Of a stretch of DNA of 64,000 bases, positions 1 to 8,338 are shown in pieces (the stretch's first letter is position 1; each line of letters opens with the position of its first letter). The DNA comes from Burkholderiales bacterium Ga0077543. Its GTDB lineage: Bacteria > Pseudomonadota > Gammaproteobacteria > Burkholderiales > Burkholderiaceae_C. The stretch covers positions 1-64,000 of the forward strand of contig LNET01000073.1 of the NCBI GenBank assembly GCA_001464055.1, in the 5' to 3' direction. The position numbers and the translations under genes were made by a program. The notes beneath the pieces are model-generated. The model had not been told where the DNA came from, searched no databases, and was given only the letters and a program-made list of their open reading frames with translations.

Positions 1-2
1 GC

Positions 3-1181
3 CAGTACGAGACGCCGGTGGTCCAGGGCGGCCACATCGACTTCGTGCTGGCCGGCCAGCCGCGGTCGGTGCGTCTGACCCGCGCCCACCTGGAAGAAGA
101 CGCCGGCAAGAGCCTGCACGAGGACTTTGCCGGCCAGACCGGCATCGACCTGAATCGCGCCGGCACGCCACTGCTGGAGATCGTCAGCGAACCCGACATG
201 CGCAGCAGCGCCGAGGCCGTGGAATATGCCAAGGCGCTGCACGCGCTGGTGGTGTGGCTGGGCGTCTGCGACGGCAACATGCAGGAAGGCAGCTTCCGCT
301 GCGACGCCAACGTCAGCGTGCGCCGCCCCGGCGCGCCTTATGGCACGCGGCGCGAGATCAAGAACCTGAACAGCTTCCGCTTCCTGCAGCAGGCCATCGA
401 CTTCGAGGTCCAGTGGCAGATCGACCGGATCGAGGACGGGCTGGCCATCGAGCAGGCCACCGTGCTGTTCAACCCCGATACTGGCGAGACGCGGGCGATG
501 CGCAGCAAGGAAGACGCGCACGATTACCGCTACTTCCCCGACCCCGACCTGCCGCCGCTGGTGATTGCGCCGGAATGGGTGGAACGGGTGCGCGCCGCGA
601 TGCCCGAGCTGCCCGCGGCCATGGCCAGCCGCTTCCAGGCGCAGGACGGCCTGCCGGCCGACGACGCCCACCTGATGACGCAGAGCCTGCCGTTCGCCCG
701 CTATTACGAAGCCACGCGCGACGCCTGCCTCGCGCTGCCGTCCGCCCGCGACGCGACCGGCCTGCCCAAGCTGGCGGCCAACTGGCTGATGGGCGAGGTG
801 AGCAAGCGCCTGAATGCCGCCGGGCTGGACATCGGCTCGGTGCCCGTGCCAGCAGCCCTGCTGGCGGCCCTGATCGGGCGCGTGGCCGACGGCACCGTGT
901 CGCACAACGGTGCGCGCCAGGTGTTCGACGTGTTGTGGGCCGGCGAGAGCAGCGACGTCGACGCCGTGATCGACGCCAGGGGCCTGAAGCAGATGAACGA
1001 CAGCGGCGCGCTGCAGGCCATCGTCGACGAGGTGATTGCGGCCAATGCCCGGTCGGTGGAGGAATACCGCGCCGGCAAGGACAAGGCCTTCAACGCCCTG
1101 GTCGGCCAGGTGATGAAGGCCAGCAAGGGCAAGGCCAATCCCGGCCAGGCCGGCGAACTGCTGAAGCGCACGCTGGGTTAG
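3..1181 (+). CDS. gatB: Asp-tRNA(Asn)/Glu-tRNA(Gln) amidotransferase subunit B, 3' part
   Basis: The kinase/glutaminase-coupled subunit of the GatCAB complex, which amidates mischarged Glu-tRNA(Gln) or Asp-tRNA(Asn) in the cytoplasm. The reading frame is open from the left edge, so roughly the first 90-100 residues of a usual ~480-residue GatB lie outside the window. 392 residues are visible. Family blocks seen: [15 protein letters not shown] near residue 51, [14 protein letters not shown] near residue 92, and the C-terminal GatB/YqeY helical domain (last ~140 residues) that ends in [15 protein letters not shown]. gatC and gatA would be expected upstream but are not visible. It converges on the DUF4124 gene with only 13 nt between stops. 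Confidence 0.96.
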   Translation, partial: QYETPVVQGGHIDFVLAGQPRSVRLTRAHLEEDAGKSLHEDFAGQTGIDLNRAGTPLLEIVSEPDMRSSAEAVEYAKALHALVVWLGVCDGNMQEGSFRCDANVSVRRPGAPYGTRREIKNLNSFRFLQQAIDFEVQWQIDRIEDGLAIEQATVLFNPDTGETRAMRSKEDAHDYRYFPDPDLPPLVIAPEWVERVRAAMPELPAAMASRFQAQDGLPADDAHLMTQSLPFARYYEATRDACLALPSARDATGLPKLAANWLMGEVSKRLNAAGLDIGSVPVPAALLAALIGRVADGTVSHNGARQVFDVLWAGESSDVDAVIDARGLKQMNDSGALQAIVDEVIAANARSVEEYRAGKDKAFNALVGQVMKASKGKANPGQAGELLKRTLG

Positions 1182-1194
1182 CGCGCGCCGGTTT

Positions 1195-1905
1195 TCAGCG
1201 TGTGCCGGTGGACGCTGGCTGCTGGGCCAGCGAACCGCTGGACGCCTGCGGCACGGCCAGCGGGCCCAGGCTGCCCGGTGCCGCGCCGCCCCACAGTCGG
1301 CGCAGCCTTTCGAGTTCGATGTCGTACAGCCGGTTGACCCGCCCGAGCTCGGCCTCCTGGTTGGTGCTGGCGTTGCGCTGGGCGTCGGTGGCGGCTTCGT
1401 TCGTGTCGAGCGCCTGCTTCAGCTTGGGCGGCAACTGGCGACCATCGTAGAACTCGGCCTCGTTCAGCAAGGGCCTGCGCTCGGCTGCCAGTTCGCGCAG
1501 ACGCAGTTCGCTGGCCCGGATGGCCAGGCGCACGGTGTCGAGTGCAGCCTCGCGTGCCCGCTGGTGCGAGGCCTCGTCGGGAAAGCGGCCCAGCAGGTTG
1601 CGGTCGCGCCGGCCGGCGTCGGCGATCGCGTTGCGCTTTTCTGCCGCGCGGCGCTCCTGGGCTTCGCGTTCGATGCGTTCTTCCGCCGTCAGGGAAGGCG
1701 GCAGGGTGAACCTGACGGAACCGTCCTTGTTCAGCACCTGCTGTTCACGCGCCAGACATTCGCGTATGGGGCGGTCGGCCGTGTGCCGCTTGCCCTGCGC
1801 GTCGACGCAGGTGTAGATGCCCGTTGTGGGTGCCTTCGCCGGGTCCTGTGCTGACGCCAAGCCTGCCAGCCCCGCCAACAGCCATGCAAGTCCGAAGCTT
1901 CGCAT
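1195..1905 (-). CDS. DUF4124-type exported protein
   Basis: 236 residues with an N-terminal signal peptide (hydrophobic LAWLLAGLAGLASA, cleavage about residue 19). A short DUF4124-like block follows, GIYTCVDAQGKRHTADRP at about 28-45, which is the usual 'Y-x-C-x-D-xx-G-xxx-TxxRP' form of this family. The rest (75-215) is charged, helix-prone and rich in Arg/Glu/Ala, so a coiled-coil is likely. Function is unknown; members are periplasmic and common in Burkholderiales. The ATG abuts the pyrE stop (TGA then ATG with no gap), so it is translated from the pyrE message. Confidence 0.8.
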   Translation of the reverse strand: MRSFGLAWLLAGLAGLASAQDPAKAPTTGIYTCVDAQGKRHTADRPIRECLAREQQVLNKDGSVRFTLPPSLTAEERIEREAQERRAAEKRNAIADAGRRDRNLLGRFPDEASHQRAREAALDTVRLAIRASELRLRELAAERRPLLNEAEFYDGRQLPPKLKQALDTNEAATDAQRNASTNQEAELGRVNRLYDIELERLRRLWGGAAPGSLGPLAVPQASSGSLAQQPASTGTR

Positions 1906-2604
1906 TCAGACTCCGTAGCGGGTGCGGTAGGCCTGCACCGGCTGGGCGTGGGCGGCGAGTGCCGGGTCGGCGCTGTTCTGCAGCACTCCCATCAGGTCGG
2001 CCAGCGTGGCCACCGCCACCACCGGCAGGCCGAATTCGCGTTGGACGTATTGAACCGCGCTCCAGGGGGCATCCCGGCCATCCTGGCTGGCGCGTTCCTG
2101 CCGGTCGAGCGCGATGACCACGCCAGCGGGTTCGGCGCCTGCGGCGCGGATCATGGCGATCGATTCACGCACCGAGGTCCCGGCAGAGATGACGTCGTCG
2201 ACGATCAGCACGCGGCCGCGCACGGGCGCGCCGACCAGCACGCCACCTTCGCCATGGTCCTTGGCTTCCTTGCGGTTGTAGGCAAAGGGCAGGTTGTGAC
2301 CCAGGCGCGCGAGCTCGATGGCCAGCGCCGCAGCCAGCGTGATGCCCTTGTAGGCGGGGCCGAACAGCATGTCGAACCCCAGCCCCTGGCCCGGGGGGGT
2401 GGTTTCGGCCTGGCTGAGCAGGCGGCGTGCATAGAATTCCGCCAGCCGCGACAGCTTGGCACCGTCGTCGAACAATCCGGCATTGAAGAAGTATGGCGAC
2501 AGGCGCCCGGCCTTGGTCTTGAACTCGCCAAAGCGCAACACGCCCGCAGACACGGCGAAATGCACGAAGTCTGCTGCGAGGTTGGAATCGGTCGGGGTCG
2601 TCAT
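1906..2604 (-). CDS. pyrE: Orotate phosphoribosyltransferase
   Basis: Converts orotate plus PRPP to orotidine 5'-phosphate in de novo pyrimidine synthesis. 232 residues, normal for the proteobacterial enzyme. The N-terminal block has [18 protein letters not shown]; the type I PRTase PRPP-binding loop is [14 protein letters not shown] (about residues 130-143); the Lys-rich catalytic loop is [12 protein letters not shown] (about 108-119). It is the first gene of a two-gene unit with the DUF4124 gene and is divergent from the exonuclease gene, with only 38 nt between the two starts. Confidence 0.96.
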   Translation of the reverse strand: MTTPTDSNLAADFVHFAVSAGVLRFGEFKTKAGRLSPYFFNAGLFDDGAKLSRLAEFYARRLLSQAETTPPGQGLGFDMLFGPAYKGITLAAALAIELARLGHNLPFAYNRKEAKDHGEGGVLVGAPVRGRVLIVDDVISAGTSVRESIAMIRAAGAEPAGVVIALDRQERASQDGRDAPWSAVQYVQREFGLPVVAVATLADLMGVLQNSADPALAAHAQPVQAYRTRYGV

Positions 2605-2642
2605 GCCAGGCTTGCCAGGGATGCAGTCTTGAAGGAACAGAC

Positions 2643-3431
2643 TTGGGTTTTCGGCTGCTCTCGATCAATCTGAACGGTATCCGATCTGCGGCCAGCAAAG
2701 GCCTGCAGCAATGGGCCGAATCCACGGCAGCTGATTGTATCGGCGTGCAGGAAGTGAAGGCACAGGCCGAGCAGCTGTCAGGCGGGCTGGACACTCTGGC
2801 CGGGATGCCGGGCTACTTTCATCTGGCGGAAAAGAAGGGCTATTCAGGCGTCGGCCTCTACCTCAGGCGCGAACCCAGCGACGTGATCCGCGGTTTCGAT
2901 GGCGGCGAATTCGACGCCGAGGGCCGCTGGGTCGAGCTGCGTTTCGACACACCGGCGCGCAAGCTCAGCCTGATCAGTGCCTACTTTCCCAGCGGCAGCA
3001 GCAGCGAAGAGCGCCAGCAGGCCAAGTTCCGCTTCCTGGACCGCGTCTATCCGCACCTGCAGCGCCTGCGCGCCGAGCGTGAATTCATCCTGGTGGGCGA
3101 CATCAACATCGCACACCAGGCCATCGACCTGAAAAACTGGCGCAGCAACCAGAAAAACAGCGGGTTCACGCCCGAAGAGCGGGCCTGGATGACGAAACTG
3201 CTGACTGAGGGCGGCCTGGTCGACGTCTTCCGGACCCTGAATCCCCACCCCGACCAGTACACCTGGTGGAGCAACCGTGGCCAGGCCTGGGCGAAGAACG
3301 TGGGCTGGCGCATCGACTACCAGCTGGCGACGCCGGGTCTGGCGGCGCTGGCGCGGCGCGAGCAGATCTACCTGGCGCAGCGCTTCTCGGACCATGCGCC
3401 GTTGATCATCGACTACGACTTCAAGCTTTGA
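2643..3431 (+). CDS. Exodeoxyribonuclease III family (AP endonuclease)
   Basis: Endonuclease/exonuclease/phosphatase-fold DNA repair enzyme that cleaves at abasic sites. 262 residues. Active-site blocks: LSINLNGIR at 6-14, GVQEVKA with the metal-binding Glu37, SAYFPSG near 115-121, LVGDINIAH with catalytic Asp near 150-156, and the C-terminal [13 protein letters not shown] with His251. The start is TTG at 2643, chosen because AAGGA lies at 2632-2636 with a 6-nt spacer and the N-terminus then aligns with the family. Its last 123 nt (3309-3431) are repeated at 7483-7605 at 91% identity, so the gene end has been a recombination point. The gene itself looks intact. Confidence 0.93.
   Translation: MGFRLLSINLNGIRSAASKGLQQWAESTAADCIGVQEVKAQAEQLSGGLDTLAGMPGYFHLAEKKGYSGVGLYLRREPSDVIRGFDGGEFDAEGRWVELRFDTPARKLSLISAYFPSGSSSEERQQAKFRFLDRVYPHLQRLRAEREFILVGDINIAHQAIDLKNWRSNQKNSGFTPEERAWMTKLLTEGGLVDVFRTLNPHPDQYTWWSNRGQAWAKNVGWRIDYQLATPGLAALARREQIYLAQRFSDHAPLIIDYDFKL
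3309..3431 (+). repeat. Direct repeat copy A: 3' end of exonuclease III gene
   Basis: This 123-nt stretch (40 codons plus stop) is matched without gaps at 7483-7605; I count 11 mismatches. This copy is fused to the full-length gene. Similarity stops abruptly upstream of the CGC codon and downstream of the stop. The two copies bracket the hydrolase/kinase/regulator module. Confidence 0.95.
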
Positions 3432-3489
3432 CGGGCCGCTGAGCGCGGGAACGCCACCGAGGGCAGTGTCGCCCCCTGAACTCCAGCAA

Positions 3490-4887
3490 CTACCGCCCCG
3501 AGAGCCTCAGATCACTCGGTGCCTCGCCATTGAAGAACCGCACCATCAGCGCCGGCAATTGCGGGCTCGTCAGCCAGAGTTCGTCATCGTGCCCGGCGCC
3601 TTCGACGATCCAGTGGCCGCGGTGGGTGAATCCGCGTTCGATCGCGGTGACGTTGGCGACCGGGGTGCGGCCGTCGAAGGTGCCGCTGATGAACTGGGTC
3701 GGGCGATCGGACCGCGGGTCGGCGCGGAACGCGTCGCCCAGGTCCTTGACGCCGAGGCCTACGCCGATGTGCGGGTAGGGGAAGTTCAAGGCGCCACCGA
3801 GCACGCTGCGCTCTTCCTGGGAGCGCACCTCGGCGCGGCGTGCGGTGGTCGCGCCACTGGCGACGTCCATCGCCAGCGTCATTAACGGGATCGTGTCCGA
3901 CCCCTGGATCAAGCGCGCCAGCACGCGTGCCGCGATCTCGTCCTGACCGGCTTCGAGTTGACTCAGCAGCGCCGGCATCGCGGCCGAGGTCTGCCGCCGC
4001 GCGAGCATCGCAGCCACCACGAGTTGCAGTTCGAATGCGCCCATCACCATCGGCAAGGGTCGCTCAATGGTTCGCGGTTCGCGTCGCAGGGCTTCGATCT
4101 GCCGGCGCAGGCGCTCGCTCAGGTCCGGCACGCCAGCCGCGGTGCCCACGCGCAGCAGCAAGGCATCGGCGTCCAGCGGCAGCTTGAGTGTCTGGTCGGG
4201 GCCTTCACTGCCCATCAGCAGCAGGCGGTCGATCTTCAATCCCGGCTGCTTCAAGGCGGCGAAGGCGAGGTGCGTGCCGTAACTCATGCCCCACAGGCTG
4301 ATGGCGTCGGCCGCGAGCGCCTGCTGCAGCGCGCGCAGGTCGGCGGCACTCTCGGCGGTGTTGAACGCATCGGGGTCGAGGCCCAGACCGCGCCAGTGGG
4401 CCATGCACCGCGCGGCCATCTGCTGGTAGGCCTGCAGTTGCTGCGCCGCGTCGTAGGCGCGCTTCGGGTCCAGGTCCACCTTGTGCGGGCAGGCCGGCGG
4501 GGGCGTCGACTCGCCGGTGCCGCGCTGGTCGAACAGGATCACGTCGCGCTCCTGGCGCACCGCATCGAACACCGGCCAGCGCGCACCCAGGGCCGCCGCG
4601 ACGCCCGACCCGCCGGGACCACCCGCCAGGTAGACGACGGGAGAGGCACCGGCCCTGCGTTGCTGGGCGGGCAGCCGCACCACGCGCAGTTTCATCGTCG
4701 GGCCCTGCGGCGCGGCGTGACGCAGCGGCACCGTGAGTTGCATGCGCTCGGCGACGACCTCGGCATGGCCGCGCGGCGTGAAGGCATAGGGCTGCCACGC
4801 AGGCTCGGCCTGAGCGCGCGGCATCGATGTGAAAGCAAGTGCCAGACCGAGGCCGAGCCATCGTGGGGTGTGTCTGAAGTGGGTCAT
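3490..4887 (-). CDS. Secreted alpha/beta-hydrolase, peptidase S33-like
   Basis: 465 residues with a signal peptide (TPRWLGLGLALAFTSMPRAQA, cleavage about residue 27), so a periplasmic or secreted serine hydrolase. Proline-iminopeptidase/tripeptidyl-aminopeptidase features are visible: oxyanion-hole VVYLAGGPGGSG near 95-106, FDQRGTGES near 134-142, nucleophile elbow LWGMSYGTH near 215-223, Asp in ISGTFDGRTP and His in VEGAGHDDEL near the C-terminus. The start at 4887 is chosen over an upstream in-frame ATG at 5001 because it begins the signal peptide and has GGAG 5 nt upstream. It is divergent from the sensor kinase gene and may be its target. The substrate is not predictable: peptides or esters. 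Confidence 0.85.
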   Translation of the reverse strand: MTHFRHTPRWLGLGLALAFTSMPRAQAEPAWQPYAFTPRGHAEVVAERMQLTVPLRHAAPQGPTMKLRVVRLPAQQRRAGASPVVYLAGGPGGSGVAAALGARWPVFDAVRQERDVILFDQRGTGESTPPPACPHKVDLDPKRAYDAAQQLQAYQQMAARCMAHWRGLGLDPDAFNTAESAADLRALQQALAADAISLWGMSYGTHLAFAALKQPGLKIDRLLLMGSEGPDQTLKLPLDADALLLRVGTAAGVPDLSERLRRQIEALRREPRTIERPLPMVMGAFELQLVVAAMLARRQTSAAMPALLSQLEAGQDEIAARVLARLIQGSDTIPLMTLAMDVASGATTARRAEVRSQEERSVLGGALNFPYPHIGVGLGVKDLGDAFRADPRSDRPTQFISGTFDGRTPVANVTAIERGFTHRGHWIVEGAGHDDELWLTSPQLPALMVRFFNGEAPSDLRLSGR

Positions 4888-5033
4888 GCAAGCTCCATGG
4901 CGCCGCAGGCTGCGGTGAATGGGCTCACGATGCCCCTGCCGCTGCGGCGACGCGCGCCTCGGCCGGCCCAACGACTCCCGGCGTGCGCCCAACGGCTCCA
5001 CGGTGTGCGCGGTGGCTGGCTACCATCGGTCGC

Positions 5034-6719
5034 ATGTACCGATGGTTGAGCCCGGTCGCCTGGGGCCTTGCACTCCTGCTGTCTGCGCTGGCCTGGCTGC
5101 AGGCGCCAGGTGATGCGGGCCTGCCGGGCGTCACGGTCGACGGCGCGGAAATGCGGCGCGCGGACGAGCCCTGGCGGGGCTTGAACACCGCCGTTCTCGC
5201 ACAATGGCCAGGCCCTTACGAGGTGCGGTGGCGCCTGCACCTGAAGCAGGATGAGCGTGCGCTCGTGCTTCGACTGGCGCTGCGCGGCGCGAGCGAGTTG
5301 CGCTGCAATGGGCAATGGGTCGCGAGCAATGGCCGACCCGGTGCCACTGCCGCCGAAGAAGTGCCGGGGCGCGTCGACCGGTGGATCGTGCTTCCGCCAT
5401 TGCCCGCTGGCACGCACGTTTTGCAAGTAACCGGTTCAAGCCATTTCGCGGCCGGGCGCTTCGCGAACGCAGAGGCGGTGGTCGTGCCGATGCCGTTCGA
5501 CGCCATGCCGAGGCAACGCTACGCGCGCTGGCTGGTCGTGGCGCTCGCCTGGGGCGGCCTGGCGCTGACATGGCTGTATTTCATCCGGCTCGGACCGGCG
5601 TCCTCCAGCGCACCGCCGGGCGGACAGTGGCATCGATGGAGCCTGATCGCACTCGGCGCGGCAGGCCTGCTGCTGCCGCTGGCCGAGAGCGCACGCGACC
5701 TGTGGGGCTACGCCTATCCGCTGCATGCGCTGCGGCTGCGCACGATCCTCGGCAGCACGCTGTCCGCCGCCTGGCTGCTGCCCTTGTCCCTGGCGCTGCG
5801 CTGGGGCTGGCCGCGACGCCCGCTCGTCTGGGCCGTCGGCTGGGCCTTGTTGCTGCTGATCGTGCTGTTCGCGGCACTGCGGTCTCACGGCTACGACGTG
5901 GCGGCCTGGAGCCTGCACCTTCTGGGCCTGGCCGCTGCGCTGTGGCTGGCATGGCGTGCGCGGCACCGTGCACACGAGTCGATGCCGGCGCTGTTGACTT
6001 TGCTGACCCTGTCCATGGCCTTGCTGTGGGCCTACCCGGGGGCGTTTCTCGATGGCCTGTGCACGGTGGCGCTGGCGATGGTGATGACGCTGCTGATGCT
6101 GAGCCATTCGAGCCGGCAGCAAGCGCAGGCGCTGACCGAAGCCGGACTGCGGCAGTCGCTGCAGGCGCAGTTGCTGCGTGCCAGCATGCAGCCGCATGGG
6201 TTGATGAACACGCTGACGGTGCTGCAAGAACTGATCGAGCAGCGCCCTGCCATCGCCAGCCGGCTCGTGGAGCGGCTCGCAGACCAGTTCAGCCTGCTGC
6301 GGGTGCTGTCGCAGAAACCGCTGGTGAGCCTGCGCGAAGAGCTGGCGCTGGTGCGCACCCAACTCGATCTGGTCGAGATGGCGCGCGAGATGCCGCTCGC
6401 GTTCGACACGCAGGGCCCGATCGACGTTGTGTACCTTCCGCCCGGCCTGCTGCATACCCTGGTCGAGAACGCCGTGACGCACGGTGGCGTACGCCCCGGG
6501 GCGGCGCCGTTCTCGCTTCGCATCGAGGCCTGCGGCGCCGACCGCTGGACGCTGCAGCTGCGCTCGCCACGCGGCGCAGGGCGTGGGGGCGGCGGCGGCC
6601 TCGGGCAGCGCTTCGTGCGCGAGAGCCTGGCCGGCGCGTTCGGCACAGCCTGGTCCTACGACGCCGGGCCGCAGGACGACGCGGTGTGGCTGGACTGTCT
6701 GACCGTGCCGCGCCGATGA
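5034..6719 (+). CDS. 7TM LytS-type sensor histidine kinase
   Basis: 561 residues. N-terminal membrane/signal segment (res 3-24), an extracytoplasmic beta-rich domain of about 140 residues (25-160), then seven hydrophobic segments (about 165-185, 202-220, 239-259, 262-282, 289-310, 316-337, 342-360). This is the 7TMR-DISM type of layout. The cytoplasmic part is a His_kinase (PF06580-like) domain: phospho-acceptor in ASMQPHGLMNTL (His about 388), N-box LVENAVTHGG near 476, G-rich RGGGGGLGQ near the end. The usual PHFLFN is PHGLMN here, a departure at two hydrophobic positions with His and Asn kept. The stop overlaps the regulator start (ATGA). A TACCAT -10-like hexamer lies 7 nt before the ATG, with no clear Shine-Dalgarno site. 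Confidence 0.85.
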   Translation: MYRWLSPVAWGLALLLSALAWLQAPGDAGLPGVTVDGAEMRRADEPWRGLNTAVLAQWPGPYEVRWRLHLKQDERALVLRLALRGASELRCNGQWVASNGRPGATAAEEVPGRVDRWIVLPPLPAGTHVLQVTGSSHFAAGRFANAEAVVVPMPFDAMPRQRYARWLVVALAWGGLALTWLYFIRLGPASSSAPPGGQWHRWSLIALGAAGLLLPLAESARDLWGYAYPLHALRLRTILGSTLSAAWLLPLSLALRWGWPRRPLVWAVGWALLLLIVLFAALRSHGYDVAAWSLHLLGLAAALWLAWRARHRAHESMPALLTLLTLSMALLWAYPGAFLDGLCTVALAMVMTLLMLSHSSRQQAQALTEAGLRQSLQAQLLRASMQPHGLMNTLTVLQELIEQRPAIASRLVERLADQFSLLRVLSQKPLVSLREELALVRTQLDLVEMAREMPLAFDTQGPIDVVYLPPGLLHTLVENAVTHGGVRPGAAPFSLRIEACGADRWTLQLRSPRGAGRGGGGGLGQRFVRESLAGAFGTAWSYDAGPQDDAVWLDCLTVPRR

Positions 6720-7411
6720 AGCTGCTGATCGTCGAGGACGAACCGCTGCTGCGCCAACGTCTGTCGCGGCTGTGCCAGGAGATCGTCGGCCCGACCTTCT
6801 CGGCCGTCGCCGTGGGCAGCCTCGCGCAGGCGCGCGAGGCCTTGCAGGACCGCGCGTTCGACGGCCTGCTGCTGGACCTGAACGTGGCCGGGCACGATGG
6901 CTTCGGGCTGCTGCTCGAAGCCGCCGCCGGCGCCATGCATGTGATCGTGGTCTCCGGCCATGGCGAGCGCGCGCTCGAAGCCTTCGAACTCGGCGTGCTG
7001 GACTTCGTGCCCAAGCCGTTCAGCCGCGAGCGCTTGGCACTCGCGCTGCAGCGGCTCGAAGGCATGCAGGTCACGGGCGGTCGAACGCTCCGGCATCTGG
7101 CCGTCTGGCGTGCGCGCGGTGTTGCGCTGGTCGATGTTGAGCAGGTGGTGTGCATCGCGGCCATCCCGGAAGGCAGCGAGCTGCATCTGCAAGGCGGCGC
7201 CACCGAGTTGCATGCCAAGCCGCTGGATCGTCTGTTGCCGCTGCTGCCGACCGGCTTCGTTCGATGCCACCGCACGTGGATCGTGAACCTTGCCGCGGTG
7301 CGCCTGCTGCACAGTTCTCGCGGCAGCCGCAGCTGGCTCGAACTGCAGGACGGCCGCGAGGTGCCCGTGGGCCGCAGCCGACTGGCCGCGCTGCGCGAGC
7401 GCTTGCTCTGA
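6716..7411 (+). CDS. LytTR-family response regulator
   Basis: 231 residues. Receiver domain 1-115: acidic pair VEDE at 6-9, phospho-acceptor Asp in LLLDLNVAG at about 53, conserved Lys in FVPKPFSR at about 102. The C-terminal LytTR DNA-binding domain covers about 130-231, with FVRCHRTWIVNLAAV and VPVGRSRLAALRERL typical of this fold. It overlaps the kinase stop by 4 nt, so the two form a cognate pair. LytTR regulators of this group (AlgR/LytR) usually bind paired direct repeats upstream of target genes; the divergent hydrolase gene is the nearest candidate. Confidence 0.9.
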   Translation: MKLLIVEDEPLLRQRLSRLCQEIVGPTFSAVAVGSLAQAREALQDRAFDGLLLDLNVAGHDGFGLLLEAAAGAMHVIVVSGHGERALEAFELGVLDFVPKPFSRERLALALQRLEGMQVTGGRTLRHLAVWRARGVALVDVEQVVCIAAIPEGSELHLQGGATELHAKPLDRLLPLLPTGFVRCHRTWIVNLAAVRLLHSSRGSRSWLELQDGREVPVGRSRLAALRERLL

Positions 7412-7482
7412 CGCGCTTCGGTTCGCGGCCGTGCGCAAAGGAAGCTGGGCTTGCCTGGCTGGTGCCCGTGCAGGCTCTATGT

Positions 7483-7605
7483 CGCATCGACTACCAGCTG
7501 GCCACGCCGGGCCCGGCGGCACTGGCGCGGCGCGAGCAGATCTACCTGCCGCAGCGCTTCTCGGACCATGCGCCGCTGATCATGGACGACGACTTCGAGG
7601 TCTGA
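7483..7605 (+). pseudogene. Orphan 3' fragment of exonuclease III gene (repeat copy B)
   Basis: Encodes the last 40 residues of an exonuclease III-family protein plus stop ([19 protein letters not shown] at the start, ending [15 protein letters not shown]). Compared with 3309-3431 it has 11 substitutions and no indels. Several changes alter conserved residues (IIDYDF becomes IMDDDF), as expected for a non-functional remnant or an end from a diverged homologue. Nothing upstream supplies the N-terminal enzyme and no start signal is seen. The stretch 7412-7482 between the regulator and the fragment shows no gene. Confidence 0.9.
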
Positions 7606-7620
7606 GGTTTCGCTGGCGGC

Positions 7621-8265
7621 TCAGGCGCCGCTGAACGCGTGCCGCACCAGCAGGGCCGCCAGCACGAACATCGTCAGGGCGATCAGGCCGTCCAGCACCT
7701 GCCAGGCGCGGGGCCGGGCGAACCAGGGGGCCAGCCAGCGCGCGCCGAAGCCCAGCAGCGTGAACCAAGACAGACTGGCGACGCTGGCGCCGGCGATGAA
7801 CCAGCCCTGCACCGGGGCTGCCTGCTGTGCGCCGATGCTGCCCACCAGCAGCACCGTGTCCAGGTAGACATGGGGGTTGAGCAGCGTGAAAGCTGCCGCC
7901 TGCGCCAGCACCGCGCCGCGACGCAGGCCTGCACCGCCGGCAGACGCCTGCAGCCGATGCACCTGCCGCGCACGGCGCAGCGCGCGCCAGCCGTACAGGG
8001 CCAGGAACACCGCGCCGGCCAGCGCCAGCCCCCGCGCCAGGGCGGGACTCTGCCCCAGGGCCTGAGCCATGCCCAGCACGCCGGCGGCGATCAGGGCGGC
8101 GTCGGCCACGGCGCAGAACAGCACCACGCTGCCCACGTGCTCGCGACGCAGGCCCTGGCGCAGGACGAAGGCGTTCTGCGCGCCGATGGCGACGATCAGC
8201 CCCAAGCCGAGCGCCAGGCCCTGGACGAAGACGGGGAAGGCGGCTGGCAGGCTGGTGCTGGTCAT
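7621..8265 (-). CDS. argO: LysE/ArgO-type amino-acid exporter
   Basis: 214 residues, six predicted membrane helices. The family signature LIVAIGAQNAFVLRQGLRR lies in the first helix-loop (about 22-40) and TLLNPHVYLDTVLL at about 125-138, both diagnostic for LysE/ArgO exporters of basic amino acids. It is divergent from an ArgP-type LysR regulator across a 73-nt gap, the standard arrangement for regulated arginine/lysine export. A perfect 14-nt palindrome lies 10-23 nt upstream of the start. The symbol is given by family and neighbourhood; substrate choice between Arg and Lys is not decidable here. Confidence 0.88.
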   Translation of the reverse strand: MTSTSLPAAFPVFVQGLALGLGLIVAIGAQNAFVLRQGLRREHVGSVVLFCAVADAALIAAGVLGMAQALGQSPALARGLALAGAVFLALYGWRALRRARQVHRLQASAGGAGLRRGAVLAQAAAFTLLNPHVYLDTVLLVGSIGAQQAAPVQGWFIAGASVASLSWFTLLGFGARWLAPWFARPRAWQVLDGLIALTMFVLAALLVRHAFSGA

Positions 8266-8274
8266 GGTCCGAGC

Positions 8275-8288
8275 TTGCCAGCTGGCAA
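8275..8288. promoter_or_regulatory. Perfect palindrome in argO-argP intergenic region
   Basis: TTGCCAGCTGGCAA, a 14-nt perfect palindrome, within the 73-nt divergent region and only 9 nt from the argO start codon. It could be an operator (LysR-type proteins bind dyads) or a hairpin near the argO ribosome-binding site. The remaining spacer is AT-rich (8290-8338), unlike the surrounding DNA, and must hold both divergent promoters. Confidence 0.45.
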
Positions 8289-8338
8289 CACTGAAGACAA
8301 ACTAATGAAACTAAAGCCGATGTAGGGTAAATAAACCG

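Noticed and set aside
3432..7482. Mobile element between the two exonuclease repeats
   Set aside because: No transposase, integrase or terminal inverted repeat is visible; the repeats are 91% identical gene ends, so I report a recombination footprint rather than a mobile element.
7150..7605. A 151-residue plus-strand open frame that contains the exonuclease C-terminus
   Set aside because: Its first two thirds are an out-of-frame reading of the LytTR regulator gene. Only the last 40 codons resemble a protein, and they are the duplicated fragment.
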